NCBI RefSeq assembly: GCF_003751085.1
Contig: NZ_RJJY01000001.1
Span: 2,604,001 to 2,668,000 of the forward strand
Reading direction: 5' to 3'
From: Micromonospora sp. Llam0
GTDB taxonomy: Bacteria; Actinomycetota; Actinomycetes; Mycobacteriales; Micromonosporaceae
DNA: 64,000 bases
The position numbers and the translations under genes are program-made. The notes beneath the pieces were generated by a model. It worked only from the letters and a program-made list of their open reading frames with translations. It made no database searches and was not told the DNA's origin. Within the stretch, counting starts at the first letter, position 1. The number at the start of each line of letters is the position of its first letter. This document shows, piece by piece, positions 1 through 8,486 of this stretch.

Positions 1-884
1 GGCAGATCCGCGAATGCGGTCGCGAGGTACTCGAGCGCGTCGATGTTGTTGGCGCCTTCGACGGTGTCGCGTAGCGGTAGGACGACGGTGGGCAGCTCGC
101 CGACGCGCCACGCGGTGATCTCGGGTCGGGCCCGCAGGCGGTCGAGCTTGTCCGCTACGTCGAATGGGCCGTAGTCGCTGACGAGCAGCACGTGTGGGCG
201 GGGTCGCGTGGCGAGCTGGTGCCAGGGCATCCAGCCGTAGGTGAAAGGCAGATCGGTTGTCACGGGTTCACCGCCGACTCGACGCAGCAGATCGGTCACC
301 ACGGCGGCGCTACCGGCGGTGAGCACGGCGTCGTGGCGGGGCATGTCGAGTACGAAGACCCGTCGTGGTGGGTTGCGTCGTGTTCGCGAGGCGACGGCGT
401 CGATCCGGGTACGCCAGCCGGCGGCGATCGTCTCGGCCCGGTCGGCGACGCCGAGGGCGTGGCCGAGGGCGATGGTGTCGTTGATCGTCGAGTGGATCGT
501 GGCCGGTGTGATGACGGGTGCGTCCTCGAGTGCGGCCTCGGTGAGCAGGAACGAGCGGATGCCGCGTCGGGCCAGTGCGGCGCGGGCGCCGAGGGCGCCG
601 TCGCCGAACGCCTCGTTGTCGCCGGCGACTACCAGGTCGGGGCCGTGGGCAAGGATGTCGGCGAGTGTTGGGAAGCGACGCGGTAGCAACGAGATCTGTG
701 CTCGGGTAGTGGCGGGCAGCGTCGACCAGCCGCCGTCGGTGTCGTTGGCGGCGACGACGCGGTCGACGGTGCCCAACGCCGCGAGCAGGGACAGTGGGCC
801 GCTGTCGATGGTGACGACCCGCCGCGCCGGTGCCGCTGCTTCGCCGACGAGGCCCGGCCGGTAGGTCAGCTCGTCACCGGGCAT
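1..884 (-). CDS. BtuF/FecB-like periplasmic-type binding protein, 3' end outside window
   Basis: Translation of the minus strand from ATG 882-884 gives an uninterrupted frame that runs off the left edge. It has the TroA/BtuF-fold layout: an early strand near RVVTIDSGPLSLLAALG, then GPDLVVAGDN (the usual 'PDLVI' element of FecB/BtuF proteins), a long linking helix and a second lobe with LPTVVLPLRDTVEG. The start overlaps the 3' end of the upstream ATPase gene, so it is the third gene of a permease-ATPase-receptor operon behind a cobalamin riboswitch; a corrinoid (BtuF) or related chelate role is inferred. Oddly, no signal peptide or lipobox is visible: the first residues are MPGDELTYRPGLVG. 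Either the receptor is not exported by a usual route, or the annotated start is wrong, although no better upstream start exists. Confidence 0.75.
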   Translation of the reverse strand, partial: MPGDELTYRPGLVGEAAAPARRVVTIDSGPLSLLAALGTVDRVVAANDTDGGWSTLPATTRAQISLLPRRFPTLADILAHGPDLVVAGDNEAFGDGALGARAALARRGIRSFLLTEAALEDAPVITPATIHSTINDTIALGHALGVADRAETIAAGWRTRIDAVASRTRRNPPRRVFVLDMPRHDAVLTAGSAAVVTDLLRRVGGEPVTTDLPFTYGWMPWHQLATRPRPHVLLVSDYGPFDVADKLDRLRARPEITAWRVGELPTVVLPLRDTVEGANNIDALEYLATAFADL

Positions 885-1701
885 TGTCGGCTCCGGTCGG
901 TGTGTCCGGGACCGGATGCGACGGCGGGGGTCCGAGTGGGGCGTACACGAGTTGGGTTCCTCCGGTGAGTGGGTTGACGACGGTGGCGGCTCGGATGCCG
1001 AAGACCCGCTCGACCAGAGCGGGTTCGATGATCTGCGCCGGGGGGCCGCTGGCGACCAGCGCGCCGGCGTACAACACGTGCACGGCGTCGCAGTACGCCA
1101 ACGCGAGGTTGAGGTCGTGCACGGCGGCCAGCACGGTGAGCTCCAGCCCGCGCAGCAGACGCAGGACCTCGTGCTGCGCGGCGACGTCGAGGTGGTTGGT
1201 GGGTTCGTCGAGCACGAGCAGATCGGCGCGTTGGGCCAGCGCGCGGGCAATGAGTACGCGTTGACGTTCGCCACCGGACAGCGTGGCGAAGGCCCGGTGC
1301 CGCAGATGGGAGGCGTCCACCCGGGTCAGGCAGCGGTCGAGCCAGGCGAGGTCGGCTGCGGTGTCGGGCTCGAATGCCCGCTTGTACGGGGTCAGGCCCA
1401 TGGCGACCACGTCGGCGACGGTCAGTTCGAGCGCGTGGTCGCGTTCCTGCAGGACGACGGCGAGCCGACGGGCCAAGGCACGCGGGCGTAGCTGGGGAAG
1501 GCTCGTACCGTCGAGCCGGACGTCGCCGGAGTCGGGGCGCACGACGCGGTAGCCGGCGCGCAGCAGCGTCGTCTTACCGGCGCCGTTCGGCCCGAGGATG
1601 CCGGTTATCGTGCCGCGTCGTACGGTGATCGAGACGTCCCGCACGAGGTCCCGGCCGCCGACGTGCACGGTGACCGTGTCGAAGTCGAGCGCGCCGGTCA
1701 C
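874..1701 (-). CDS. ABC transporter ATPase, BtuD/FecE type
   Basis: A 275-residue ATPase energising a FecCD/BtuC-type importer. Walker A GPNGAGKT lies at about residues 37-44, followed by the signature LSGGERQRV, Walker B LVLDEPTNHLDV and the switch histidine in AAVHDLNLALAYCD, the set expected for a siderophore/B12 importer subunit. I chose the GTG whose TGA-overlapping context (GTGA) couples it to the permease stop; a longer open frame upstream is only the antisense-like reading of the permease gene. It lies between permease and receptor genes in one operon under the cobalamin riboswitch near 2.9 kb. Cobalamin or a cobalt-containing chelate is the likely substrate from that regulation; the protein itself does not prove it. 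Confidence 0.88.
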   Translation of the reverse strand: MTGALDFDTVTVHVGGRDLVRDVSITVRRGTITGILGPNGAGKTTLLRAGYRVVRPDSGDVRLDGTSLPQLRPRALARRLAVVLQERDHALELTVADVVAMGLTPYKRAFEPDTAADLAWLDRCLTRVDASHLRHRAFATLSGGERQRVLIARALAQRADLLVLDEPTNHLDVAAQHEVLRLLRGLELTVLAAVHDLNLALAYCDAVHVLYAGALVASGPPAQIIEPALVERVFGIRAATVVNPLTGGTQLVYAPLGPPPSHPVPDTPTGADNAR

Positions 1702-2768
1702 GCGGTGACCCCGAGCCCGCTGCGGCCGCTGCGGCGCAGCAGCAGCCAGAGGAAGAACGGGCCGCCGCACAACGCGGTGAGCACTCCCAGGGGCAGCTCC
1801 GCCGGAGCGGCCACGGTGCGGGCCGCGAGGTCGGCCAGGACGAGGAACGACGCGCCGGTGAGCATCGCCACCGGCAGCACGGCCCGGTGGTCGGCTCCCA
1901 TGACGAGCCGCACGGCGTGCGGGGCCATCAACCCGACGAAGCCCACAGCGCCCACCCCGGCGACCGCCACGGCCGTCATCAGCGCGCAGACGCCCAGCAG
2001 TACGTATCGTTCCCGGGCGACATCGACGCCGAGGGTCGCGGCGGACTCCTCGCCGCCGCTGATGGCGTTGAGTGCCCGGGCGCGGGCCAGTAGTGCCGCG
2101 CCGCCGGCGACGGCCACCACGGCGGTCAGTGCCACCACGTCCCAGCGTGCCCCTGCCACCGTGCCGAGCAACCAGAACAGTATCCCGCGTACCGCCTGGT
2201 GGTCGGGTGAGCTGATCACCAGGTAGCTGGTGACCGCTGACAGGACGTACGAGACGACGACGCCAGCCAGTACCATCTGCACCGGTCCGGCCCGGCCGCT
2301 TCGGCGGCCGAGCGCGGTGACCAGCAGCACCGCCAGTAACGCGCCGAGGAAGGCTCCGGACGGCAGGGCGTAGATGCCCCAGGACGACAACGCGCCGAGC
2401 AGCGCCACCACGGCGGCGCCCACCGACGCTCCCGAGGAGACTCCCAACAGGTACGGGTCGGCGAGCGGGTTGCGCAGCAGCGTCTGCATGACCGCACCGA
2501 CGGCGGCGAGCGCGGCGCCGACGACGGCGGCCAGCGCCGCGCGCGGCATCCGTACCAGCCAGACAATCTGTTCGTCGCCGTGCGGCCAGGTCACCGGGAC
2601 CGGGGCCAGCAGTCGGCCACCGGTGTTGTTCCAGGCCACTGACCACACGGTCGTCGCCTTTACCTGCACCGGTCCGAGGCTCACCGCGGCGGTGAGGCAG
2701 GCGACGGTGACGACGGCGGCGACGGGCCAGTTACGGGCGCGCACGTCGGCGGCGTACGCGCGGGTCAC
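1698..2768 (-). CDS. FecCD/BtuC-type ABC importer permease
   Basis: A 356-residue multi-spanning membrane protein of the FecCD/BtuC family. Typical family segments are visible: LPRAALAAVVGAALAAVGAV-like (here MPRAALAAVVGAAL), NPLADPYLLGVSSGASVG, and the C-terminal GFVGLMAPHAVRLVMGADHR, the region that contacts the ATPase. I chose GTG at 2768, which gives a short N-terminus before the first membrane helix (PVAAVVTVACLTAAVSLG). A longer frame to 2837 would run towards the riboswitch expression platform. It is the first gene of the operon and sits directly downstream of a cobalamin riboswitch on the same strand, so uptake of a corrinoid is the simplest reading. Confidence 0.88.
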   Translation of the reverse strand: MTRAYAADVRARNWPVAAVVTVACLTAAVSLGPVQVKATTVWSVAWNNTGGRLLAPVPVTWPHGDEQIVWLVRMPRAALAAVVGAALAAVGAVMQTLLRNPLADPYLLGVSSGASVGAAVVALLGALSSWGIYALPSGAFLGALLAVLLVTALGRRSGRAGPVQMVLAGVVVSYVLSAVTSYLVISSPDHQAVRGILFWLLGTVAGARWDVVALTAVVAVAGGAALLARARALNAISGGEESAATLGVDVARERYVLLGVCALMTAVAVAGVGAVGFVGLMAPHAVRLVMGADHRAVLPVAMLTGASFLVLADLAARTVAAPAELPLGVLTALCGGPFFLWLLLRRSGRSGLGVTA

Positions 2769-2854
2769 CCCCTGCCGCTGATGGTGGGGGTTTCCGGAGC
2801 TGCCCGGGCAGCACGACAGTGACCACGGTGCCTCCACGCCTCGTAGAGCCGTTC

Positions 2855-3040
2855 GTTGTGGGGCGCGGTCGGTCTTCTGGCTTCCGGATCACTGCCGGCA
2901 CCCGGCCTTCCCGGGCCGGGGTGGCCCAGTGGCGTCGCGAGGGGTGCCCGCTCCCCGGTCACAGCTGCGAGGGCAGCGCCGGATTCACACCGGCTTCCCA
3001 CTACCGCGACCCGTTTCGGACCAGCGGAAACTAGCACACA
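2855..3040 (-). promoter_or_regulatory. Cobalamin riboswitch upstream of btuCDF-like operon
   Basis: On the minus strand the segment carries the recognisable cobalamin aptamer core: GGGAAGCCGGTGTGAATCC, then GCGCTGCCCTCGCAGCTGTG, and at the 3' side a GGCAGTGATCCGGAAGCC-type closing segment followed by AGAAGACC. It lies between the second YcaO gene and the permease. Known family behaviour is repression of the downstream gene when adenosylcobalamin binds. It makes cobalamin control of the importer operon very likely and leaves open whether transcripts from the YcaO operon run into it. Confidence 0.92.
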
Positions 3041-3103
3041 CGCCGGTGTGTGCCCTACAGCTGAGGTCTGCTGCCCGGTGCGTTCGCGCATGCTTGTCAC
3101 GCC

Positions 3104-4492
3104 TCAGTGCGGCAGCGGGGTCAGCCGCAGCTGGCCGGGACCCTGCAGCAGTCGTGGCAGGCGAGCGCCGCCGAGCAGCGGAAACGCCGCTGCCGCGTTG
3201 CTGTACAGACCGGGCACGACTGCGCGTACGACGTGGAGCCCGGCCCAGCGTACGTCTGGTGTGGTCACGTCGACGGCGACGGCGTCGAATCCGTTGGCCC
3301 GGACCTGGTCGACCAGGAGGCGGACGCGCTGCGTCGCGCTCGGGTCGGCCCGGGCGGGCTCGGTGGGCGCGGCGGGTGGCGACGGCGGGGCAGGCTCGGC
3401 GGACCGGGCGGGCAGGGTCGGTGTGTCGGTCGGGGGCCAGCTGTTGACGGCGTCGACCAGCCCGTGTGCCAGCTCCGGGTCCAGGTATGCCTGCAGGTGG
3501 CATCCGGGGTCGGTGGCGTCGTGCCAGTCGGCGCGGTAGTCGCGCAGGTAGGCGCGGTCGGCGCGCCAGGGCTTGAGCGGGCTGCCGGGTGCGGCGGCCA
3601 CCGCGGCGAAGGCGCCGTGGGGGTCGTCGAGGTCCCGCATGACCATCTGTACATGCAGGGCTTCGGCGAGTGCCTTGGCTGCGGCCGCATCGGTGTCGGG
3701 GTGGCAGGCGGTGCCCAGGGTGACGTAGTCGTCGACGGTGTCGTGCACGAGCGCGCCGAGCACCGGGAGCCCGAGTTCGCTGGGGAACCGGCAGAGCCGG
3801 GTCCGTAGGGCACCGGTCGCTCCCGCCGCTGGTGCCTGCAACCACGCCGGCGTCGGCAGGCGTGTCCCCGCCAGCCTCGCCGTCCAGGTCAGTGTCATCG
3901 CGTCACGTTCGACGAGTTCGGCCAGGGCGCTGGCGAGCGCTGCGTCCGTCGTCGTGCCGGCGCCGATCCCGGCGTACGCGGTGGCGGTGATCGGGGGCAG
4001 GTGGCGGTACCGGTAGCTGGTCCAGACCAGGGCTGCTGGCACCCAGACCGGTTCGCCGGTAGGGAGTCGGTGCCCACGGACCCACTCGGCCGGGGTGTCC
4101 CGGGTGAACGGGACGAAGGGGAAGCCGTCGGCGGCGTACTGGTCGGTGCTGTACAGCGGTAGGGTCTTCGGGTCCACCGCCTCATCACCGACGGTGGTCA
4201 GCTGCGTCCAGGTCGCGACGGGCAGGTCGGGCGGGACGAGGTTGCCGCAGTAGCGTTCCACCGCCTCGCCGATGGCGGCGCCCTCGGCCGCTGTCGGGTC
4301 CCACAACGCGGCGCCCATTCCGGACGGGTCGCTGCGCCATTCGCAGAAGGCGGTCGTGTCGCTGATGACGGAACGGACCAGGTGCAGCGCGGCGGGCAGG
4401 TGTGGGTGGCGTGGGTAGGGCTCGACGCGGCGGATGACGCCGGTGCGCGGGTCGACGAGCCCGCCGGGGACCGCTGTGCGCTGGCCGGTCAC
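3104..4492 (-). CDS. YcaO-domain protein, second of a tandem pair
   Basis: A 462-residue YcaO-family enzyme, the family that phosphorylates peptide amides to form azolines, thioamides or amidines. ATP-site motifs are visible: AIGEAVERYCG (about residues 75-85) and LAELVERDAMTLTW, equivalent to the S/GxxxExxER and ExxER elements. The C-terminus is LRLTPLPH, a Pro-x-Pro tail reminiscent of the PxPxP tail known to organise the active site of azoline-forming YcaO proteins. GTG at 4492 overlaps the stop of the preceding YcaO gene (GTGA), so the two are translationally coupled. A proline-rich insert ([17 protein letters not shown]) interrupts the C-terminal third and is absent from its neighbour. 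It is the last gene of the candidate RiPP operon. Confidence 0.85.
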   Translation of the reverse strand: MTGQRTAVPGGLVDPRTGVIRRVEPYPRHPHLPAALHLVRSVISDTTAFCEWRSDPSGMGAALWDPTAAEGAAIGEAVERYCGNLVPPDLPVATWTQLTTVGDEAVDPKTLPLYSTDQYAADGFPFVPFTRDTPAEWVRGHRLPTGEPVWVPAALVWTSYRYRHLPPITATAYAGIGAGTTTDAALASALAELVERDAMTLTWTARLAGTRLPTPAWLQAPAAGATGALRTRLCRFPSELGLPVLGALVHDTVDDYVTLGTACHPDTDAAAAKALAEALHVQMVMRDLDDPHGAFAAVAAAPGSPLKPWRADRAYLRDYRADWHDATDPGCHLQAYLDPELAHGLVDAVNSWPPTDTPTLPARSAEPAPPSPPAAPTEPARADPSATQRVRLLVDQVRANGFDAVAVDVTTPDVRWAGLHVVRAVVPGLYSNAAAAFPLLGGARLPRLLQGPGQLRLTPLPH

Positions 4493-5889
4493 GAGTACGG
4501 AAGGGGGTCGAGCACCAGGTCCTCCTCGCGTGGTGGTGTGGACGTCCAACCCAGGCTGACCGGCTCGGTGTAGAGCCGTGGCACGCCGAGCAGGGGGAAG
4601 GCTGCGGGTGCGTACGCGGCGAGGCCGGGTACGACGACGCGGGCAACGTGCAGTCCGGCGAGCCGTACGTCCGGGGTGGAGAGGTCTGCCCACAGGGGTT
4701 GCAGCCCGGCGGCCAGCAGCGCTTGCAGCGGGCCGCCGGTGGTGTGGGCGGCGGCGTCGAGGTCGGCGGCGCTCACCCGGCCCTGTGGCCGGCGTAGGCG
4801 TGGCAGCAGGCGTTGTCGCACGGACGGGTCGAGGTAGAGCTGGGTGTGGCAGGCGAGGTCGTGGACATCGCGCAGGTCGGTGCGGTAGTCGGCTCCGTAG
4901 CCGCGGTCGGCGCGAAACGGCCGGTACGGGTGGGCATAGGCTGCCCCGCCGGCCACGGCCCGCCACAGCGCTGACGTCGGGTCGAGGAGCTCGGCGGCGA
5001 CGGCGAGGCCGTCGAGTGCCTCCAGCAGCGCCTTGCGCAGCGCGGCCGTGGTGTCGGTGCGGCAGGCGGCGCCCAACGCGCTGGTGCCGTCGCGTGGGTT
5101 GTCCACCAGGGCGGCGACGACCGGCAGCCCGAGCCGGTTCGGGACGGCCAGCACCGTCGCCGTCAGCGACTCCGGCAGTCCATGCCGTGCGGGCCGGGCT
5201 GCTAGTAGCGCCTCGACCTGCGCGTCCACGCCGTCGAGGGCGACGGTGGGCCCGCCGCCGAGCCACCAGACCGTCAGCGCGTCGCGCTCCACCACTTCCA
5301 GCATGGCCCGGTGGCGGGCGTCAGCCGGTGTGGTCGCGGCGGCGATGCCGGCGTACATCTGCAGGTTGGTCGCGGGCAGGCCGTCGTGGCCGGGGTTCAG
5401 CACGACCAGTGACGCCGGGACGAACAGGGTGTCGCCGCTGGTGTCGGTGGTGGCTGAGCGGCTGGGCCGGTCGAGCGGACGGGCCGGCACCCAGCGCATC
5501 GGCAGGTCCCGGGTCATGGGGACGAACGGGAAGCCCGGTGCGGCGTACTGCGCGATGGAGTAGAGCGGCACCGCCTGCGGGTCGAGTACGGCGACGCCGC
5601 CGGCCTCCAGTTGGTCGAAGGTGGCAACGCGGACCCCGGAGGGCGGCGCGTTGCCACAGTAGCGTTCGACGGCTTCGCCGAGCGCGGCTGCCCGGGCCCC
5701 CTCCGGATCGTCGAACGCCGAGCCGTGCCCGGTCGGGTCCGCCCGCCAGTTGGCGAACTGCCCGGTGCCGGCGACCTGCGCGGTCGCGGCCGTGTACGAG
5801 CGGGGAAAGCCGTCGCGGCGGGCGTCAGGCACCACCCGCCGGACGAGGCCGGTGCGTTCGTCGACGAGCAGAGCAGCCGGCCCGTTCAT
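4489..5889 (-). CDS. YcaO-domain protein, first of a tandem pair
   Basis: A 466-residue YcaO-family protein with ATP-site motifs ALGEAVERYCG and AMLEVVERDALTVWW, a conserved SIAQYAAPGFPFVPMTRD segment also seen in its neighbour (STDQYAADGFPFVPFTRD), and the C-terminus LDPLPYS. Its ATG overlaps the hydrolase stop (ATGA). The pair are clear paralogues, similar along their length. Two YcaO proteins in one operon suggest either two separate backbone modifications or a heteromeric synthetase in which one copy is catalytic. An E1-like partner gene in the same operon favours ATP-dependent cyclodehydration (azoline formation) for at least one of them. Which of the two is active cannot be told here, because both keep the ATP-site glutamates. 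Confidence 0.86.
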   Translation of the reverse strand: MNGPAALLVDERTGLVRRVVPDARRDGFPRSYTAATAQVAGTGQFANWRADPTGHGSAFDDPEGARAAALGEAVERYCGNAPPSGVRVATFDQLEAGGVAVLDPQAVPLYSIAQYAAPGFPFVPMTRDLPMRWVPARPLDRPSRSATTDTSGDTLFVPASLVVLNPGHDGLPATNLQMYAGIAAATTPADARHRAMLEVVERDALTVWWLGGGPTVALDGVDAQVEALLAARPARHGLPESLTATVLAVPNRLGLPVVAALVDNPRDGTSALGAACRTDTTAALRKALLEALDGLAVAAELLDPTSALWRAVAGGAAYAHPYRPFRADRGYGADYRTDLRDVHDLACHTQLYLDPSVRQRLLPRLRRPQGRVSAADLDAAAHTTGGPLQALLAAGLQPLWADLSTPDVRLAGLHVARVVVPGLAAYAPAAFPLLGVPRLYTEPVSLGWTSTPPREEDLVLDPLPYS

Positions 5890-7544
5890 CGCGCACCTGC
5901 CTCGTCGAGCACCGGCAGGACGACCCGGGTCGGCTGGTCACCGCCGTGGTGGACGCGCTGCCGGCCGACGGTCCACGTCGTGGCGCGAGTGCGGTCCTCC
6001 GCACGGTTGAGGCTCCGGGCGAGGTCGGGAAAGTCGCTGCTACTGATCTGCAGCAGCAGGGCTGAGCCGGCGCGGACCCGCGCCGCCACTGGGGTGAGCT
6101 GGACCTCGATGCCACCGTCTGCGGCGGTGGGCCGGTGCCGGGCGCTGCCGTGGGCCAGCGACAGCACTGCTCCGTCGACCCGTCGTTCCAGCAGGCGTAC
6201 CACCCAGTCGGTGTCGTCTGCGTCGGTGTCGACGTGCAGCACCGCCACTGGGTCGCCGGTCAGGGTCAGCGGTGCCGGCAGCGGGCCGCTGTCGTAGTGC
6301 ACGGTGTCGGTCCGGTCCAGCAGATCCCGGCGGTCAGTCCCGGGGGCGCGTGACGGAAACGGATCGGCCGGGTCGTCGAGGTAGCCGGTCTTCCCCGCGC
6401 GGCCGCCGGGGCGGCGCGTCAACCCGCCGTCGCCAGCGGCGTACCAGGTCGTGGCCGTGGTCGGGCCGGGCGGCCAGGTCGGCGCCGCACGCCACCGGTC
6501 GACGCCGGGCAGGAAGTAGGTCACCTGATCCTGACGACGGTCCGGGGCGTGCAGGCCGGTGGCGGCCAGCCAGTCGGCCAGCAGCGGGCCCAGCAGTCGC
6601 CGCGCGTGCGGGCCGTGCTCGCGCGCTCCGACGCGGGTGGCACCGGACAGACCGAAACCGTGATCCCACGGGCCGAGCACCATGGTGCGATGGGGACGAG
6701 GCGCGACGGCGGCGCCGACCAGCTGCCACAGCCGTACCGTCTCTGGGAGGAACAGGTCGTACCATCCGCCGACGTGCAACGTCGGCAGGTCCAGCCCGGC
6801 CAGATCGACGTCGGACAGTTCGCCCGCGCGGACGGCGGCGGAGTCGGGGCACAGCACCTCGCGCCAGCGCCGGGTCCGGGGCCAGGCGTGGTCGCCGATC
6901 TCGGCGACCGGCAGTCGGCGCAGCAGGTCCGGCTCGGCGGCGAGCATCCGTTCGGTGAGCTGCACCCGGCTAGTGCGGCCCTCGCCGTGCAGGAACCACC
7001 AGCCGGCGTGTTCGGCGAGCCGCAGGATGCCGCTGGGCTCGAACTTGGCCGACCGCAGCCCCAGGCTAGGGGCCACGCTCAGCACCGCGCGCACCACGCC
7101 CGGCCGGCTGACGGCCGCCGCCCAGGCGCAGAACGCCGAGTACGAGGCCCCGTAGGTGACCACCGGTCGACCGGCGGCCCACGGCTGATCCGCCAGCCAG
7201 TCGACGGTCGCCGCGCCGTCGGCGGCCTCATGGCGGTAGGGCTGCCAGTCGCCGTCGCTGTCGTAGCGGCCACGCACATCCTGCACGACGGTCGTGACGC
7301 CCCGGCTGCTCCACGCCAACGCCTCGTCGGTCATCCGGGAGCGGCCGTAGGCCGTGCGGACCAGCAGCACGGGGTGACCTGCGGGGTCGTTCCCCGCAGC
7401 GACGGCGGGAAAGCCGGCAGGGCTACTCGGGCTGTCGGTGCTGTCGGCGCTGTCGGGGGGGAGGTAGACGTCGGCGGTCAGTCGCTGTGCTGCCGGTCGG
7501 CCGGGCACCGGGACGCGTACCCCGCCGAGCACGCGGCGGGTCAC
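5886..7544 (-). CDS. S15/CocE-NonD family serine hydrolase
   Basis: A 552-residue alpha/beta hydrolase of the X-Pro dipeptidyl-peptidase/cocaine-esterase (CocE/NonD) family. The nucleophile motif is TYGASYSAF with the preceding DVRGRYDSDGDW segment typical of the family, a later acidic loop, the catalytic-histidine region LGPWDHGFG, and a C-terminal jelly-roll-like domain. The GTG start overlaps the stop of the E1-like gene (GTGA). No signal peptide is visible, so it should act in the cytosol. In this operon it may remove the leader or trim the modified peptide; the precursor has several X-Pro bonds (IP, TP, EP) that an S15-type peptidase could recognise. An esterase role remains possible. 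Confidence 0.82.
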   Translation of the reverse strand: MTRRVLGGVRVPVPGRPAAQRLTADVYLPPDSADSTDSPSSPAGFPAVAAGNDPAGHPVLLVRTAYGRSRMTDEALAWSSRGVTTVVQDVRGRYDSDGDWQPYRHEAADGAATVDWLADQPWAAGRPVVTYGASYSAFCAWAAAVSRPGVVRAVLSVAPSLGLRSAKFEPSGILRLAEHAGWWFLHGEGRTSRVQLTERMLAAEPDLLRRLPVAEIGDHAWPRTRRWREVLCPDSAAVRAGELSDVDLAGLDLPTLHVGGWYDLFLPETVRLWQLVGAAVAPRPHRTMVLGPWDHGFGLSGATRVGAREHGPHARRLLGPLLADWLAATGLHAPDRRQDQVTYFLPGVDRWRAAPTWPPGPTTATTWYAAGDGGLTRRPGGRAGKTGYLDDPADPFPSRAPGTDRRDLLDRTDTVHYDSGPLPAPLTLTGDPVAVLHVDTDADDTDWVVRLLERRVDGAVLSLAHGSARHRPTAADGGIEVQLTPVAARVRAGSALLLQISSSDFPDLARSLNRAEDRTRATTWTVGRQRVHHGGDQPTRVVLPVLDEAGAR

Positions 7545-8479
7545 GGGGCCGCCGCGGTCGGCGGCAGCGGTAGGACCGGATGGGCCAACGGCACCGGCTC
7601 GCCGGGCACGCACTCGATCTGGTGGTGACGGCCGGGCGCGGGTTCGCCCCGCAGATGCGCCAGTACGTCGCGGGCAGCGTGACCGGCCGCGACCGCAACC
7701 TCAGGCCCCGACGGCCACCAGTCGTCACGGCCATCGTCGCTGGCCTCCAGGTGCGCCCACAGCGCCCGCAGCTCGTCCGCCGCGCCGGCGGCCAGGCGCC
7801 GTCCCCGTAGGTCGCGGTAGCCTGCGGAGACTCCGGGGACGCCGAACGGGCCGATCACGAATCGGTCCCCTTCGACCAGGACCAGGTGGCGGGCGGTGCC
7901 GTGCGCAGCGCACCAGTCGTCCACCAGCAGCCAGCGTCGGTCGGGCAGGCGCGCGGCGATGGACACGACCACGTCGGCCGACGCGACGGCGGCCTCGTCC
8001 ACCGGCCCGTGTCGCAGGTGGACGCCCGGGTGCTCGCCGAGAATGCCGGCGAGGGCGTCGGCTGGGTAGCCACCGCCGTCGAGGTGTACGACCCCGCGGA
8101 CCGCGGCGACGGATGTCGCGTCCGACGGGGACACGGTCACCACGCCGGCCCGGCGCAGGGCGTCGAGCACCGGGCCCGCCTGCGGCAGCCTACGCAGCAG
8201 ATCATTGCGGGTGTGCCCGCCGGCGCGCAGCAGCGGCCCCAGCCCGTCGAAGTCGTCGTACCCGCGCAGCCGGGTGAACTGGTCGCCGGGGCCGGCGCAG
8301 CGCCACACACCGTCCGGGCCAGGGTAGAGTTCCCGTCCCGGCGCGAGTCGCCACACCCCGGTCAGGTCACCGCTGCCGTCACCATCGTTGTCGCTGTTGG
8401 GTTGCGCGGCATCCTGGGTAGAGGAAACCGCAGGTGGGAACCCGGAGTGGGTCCCCACCTGCGAGGAGTGTCCTGCCAT
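7541..8479 (-). CDS. E1-like (ThiF-type) cyclodehydratase partner / leader-binding protein
   Basis: A protein of up to 312 residues resembling the actinobacterial 'bacteriocin biosynthesis cyclodehydratase' proteins, which bind RiPP leader peptides and partner YcaO enzymes. Seen: LYPGPDGVWRC followed by a winged-helix-like N-terminal part (FDGLGPLLRAGGHTRNDLLRRLPQ), then a Rossmann-like core with ADVVVSIAARLPDRRWLLVDDWCAAHG and the GPFGVPGVSAGYRDL loop. The first 40 residues are low-complexity and include a strong DNA hairpin, so the true start may be a downstream GTG at 8356 (271 residues). It sits 7 bp after the precursor stop if the long start is used. Together with the YcaO pair it defines this as an azoline/amide-modifying RiPP locus. 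Confidence 0.78.
   Translation of the reverse strand: MAGHSSQVGTHSGFPPAVSSTQDAAQPNSDNDGDGSGDLTGVWRLAPGRELYPGPDGVWRCAGPGDQFTRLRGYDDFDGLGPLLRAGGHTRNDLLRRLPQAGPVLDALRRAGVVTVSPSDATSVAAVRGVVHLDGGGYPADALAGILGEHPGVHLRHGPVDEAAVASADVVVSIAARLPDRRWLLVDDWCAAHGTARHLVLVEGDRFVIGPFGVPGVSAGYRDLRGRRLAAGAADELRALWAHLEASDDGRDDWWPSGPEVAVAAGHAARDVLAHLRGEPAPGRHHQIECVPGEPVPLAHPVLPLPPTAAAP
8429..8463 (-). terminator. Hairpin between precursor and modification genes (attenuator-like)
   Basis: A perfect 10-bp inverted repeat (CGCAGGTGGG / CCCACCTGCG) with a 15-nt loop, followed on the minus strand by GTTTCCTCTAC. It lies 24 nt after the precursor stop codon. A leaky terminator directly after a precursor gene is a common RiPP arrangement that gives more precursor than enzyme mRNA. 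The U-tract is short, so it could also act as an RNA-stabilising stem. Confidence 0.55.
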
Positions 8480-8486
8480 GTCGCCG

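Noticed and set aside
874..2646. Open frame suggesting a 590-residue protein with a C-terminal ATPase
   Set aside because: The first half is the other-frame reading of the permease gene; only the part after GTG 1701 has ABC motifs and the correct operon overlap.
3104..5266. Long 720-residue frame for the second YcaO protein
   Set aside because: The N-terminal 250 residues are Arg/Pro-rich shadow sequence over the first YcaO gene; GTG 4492 overlapping its stop is the real start.
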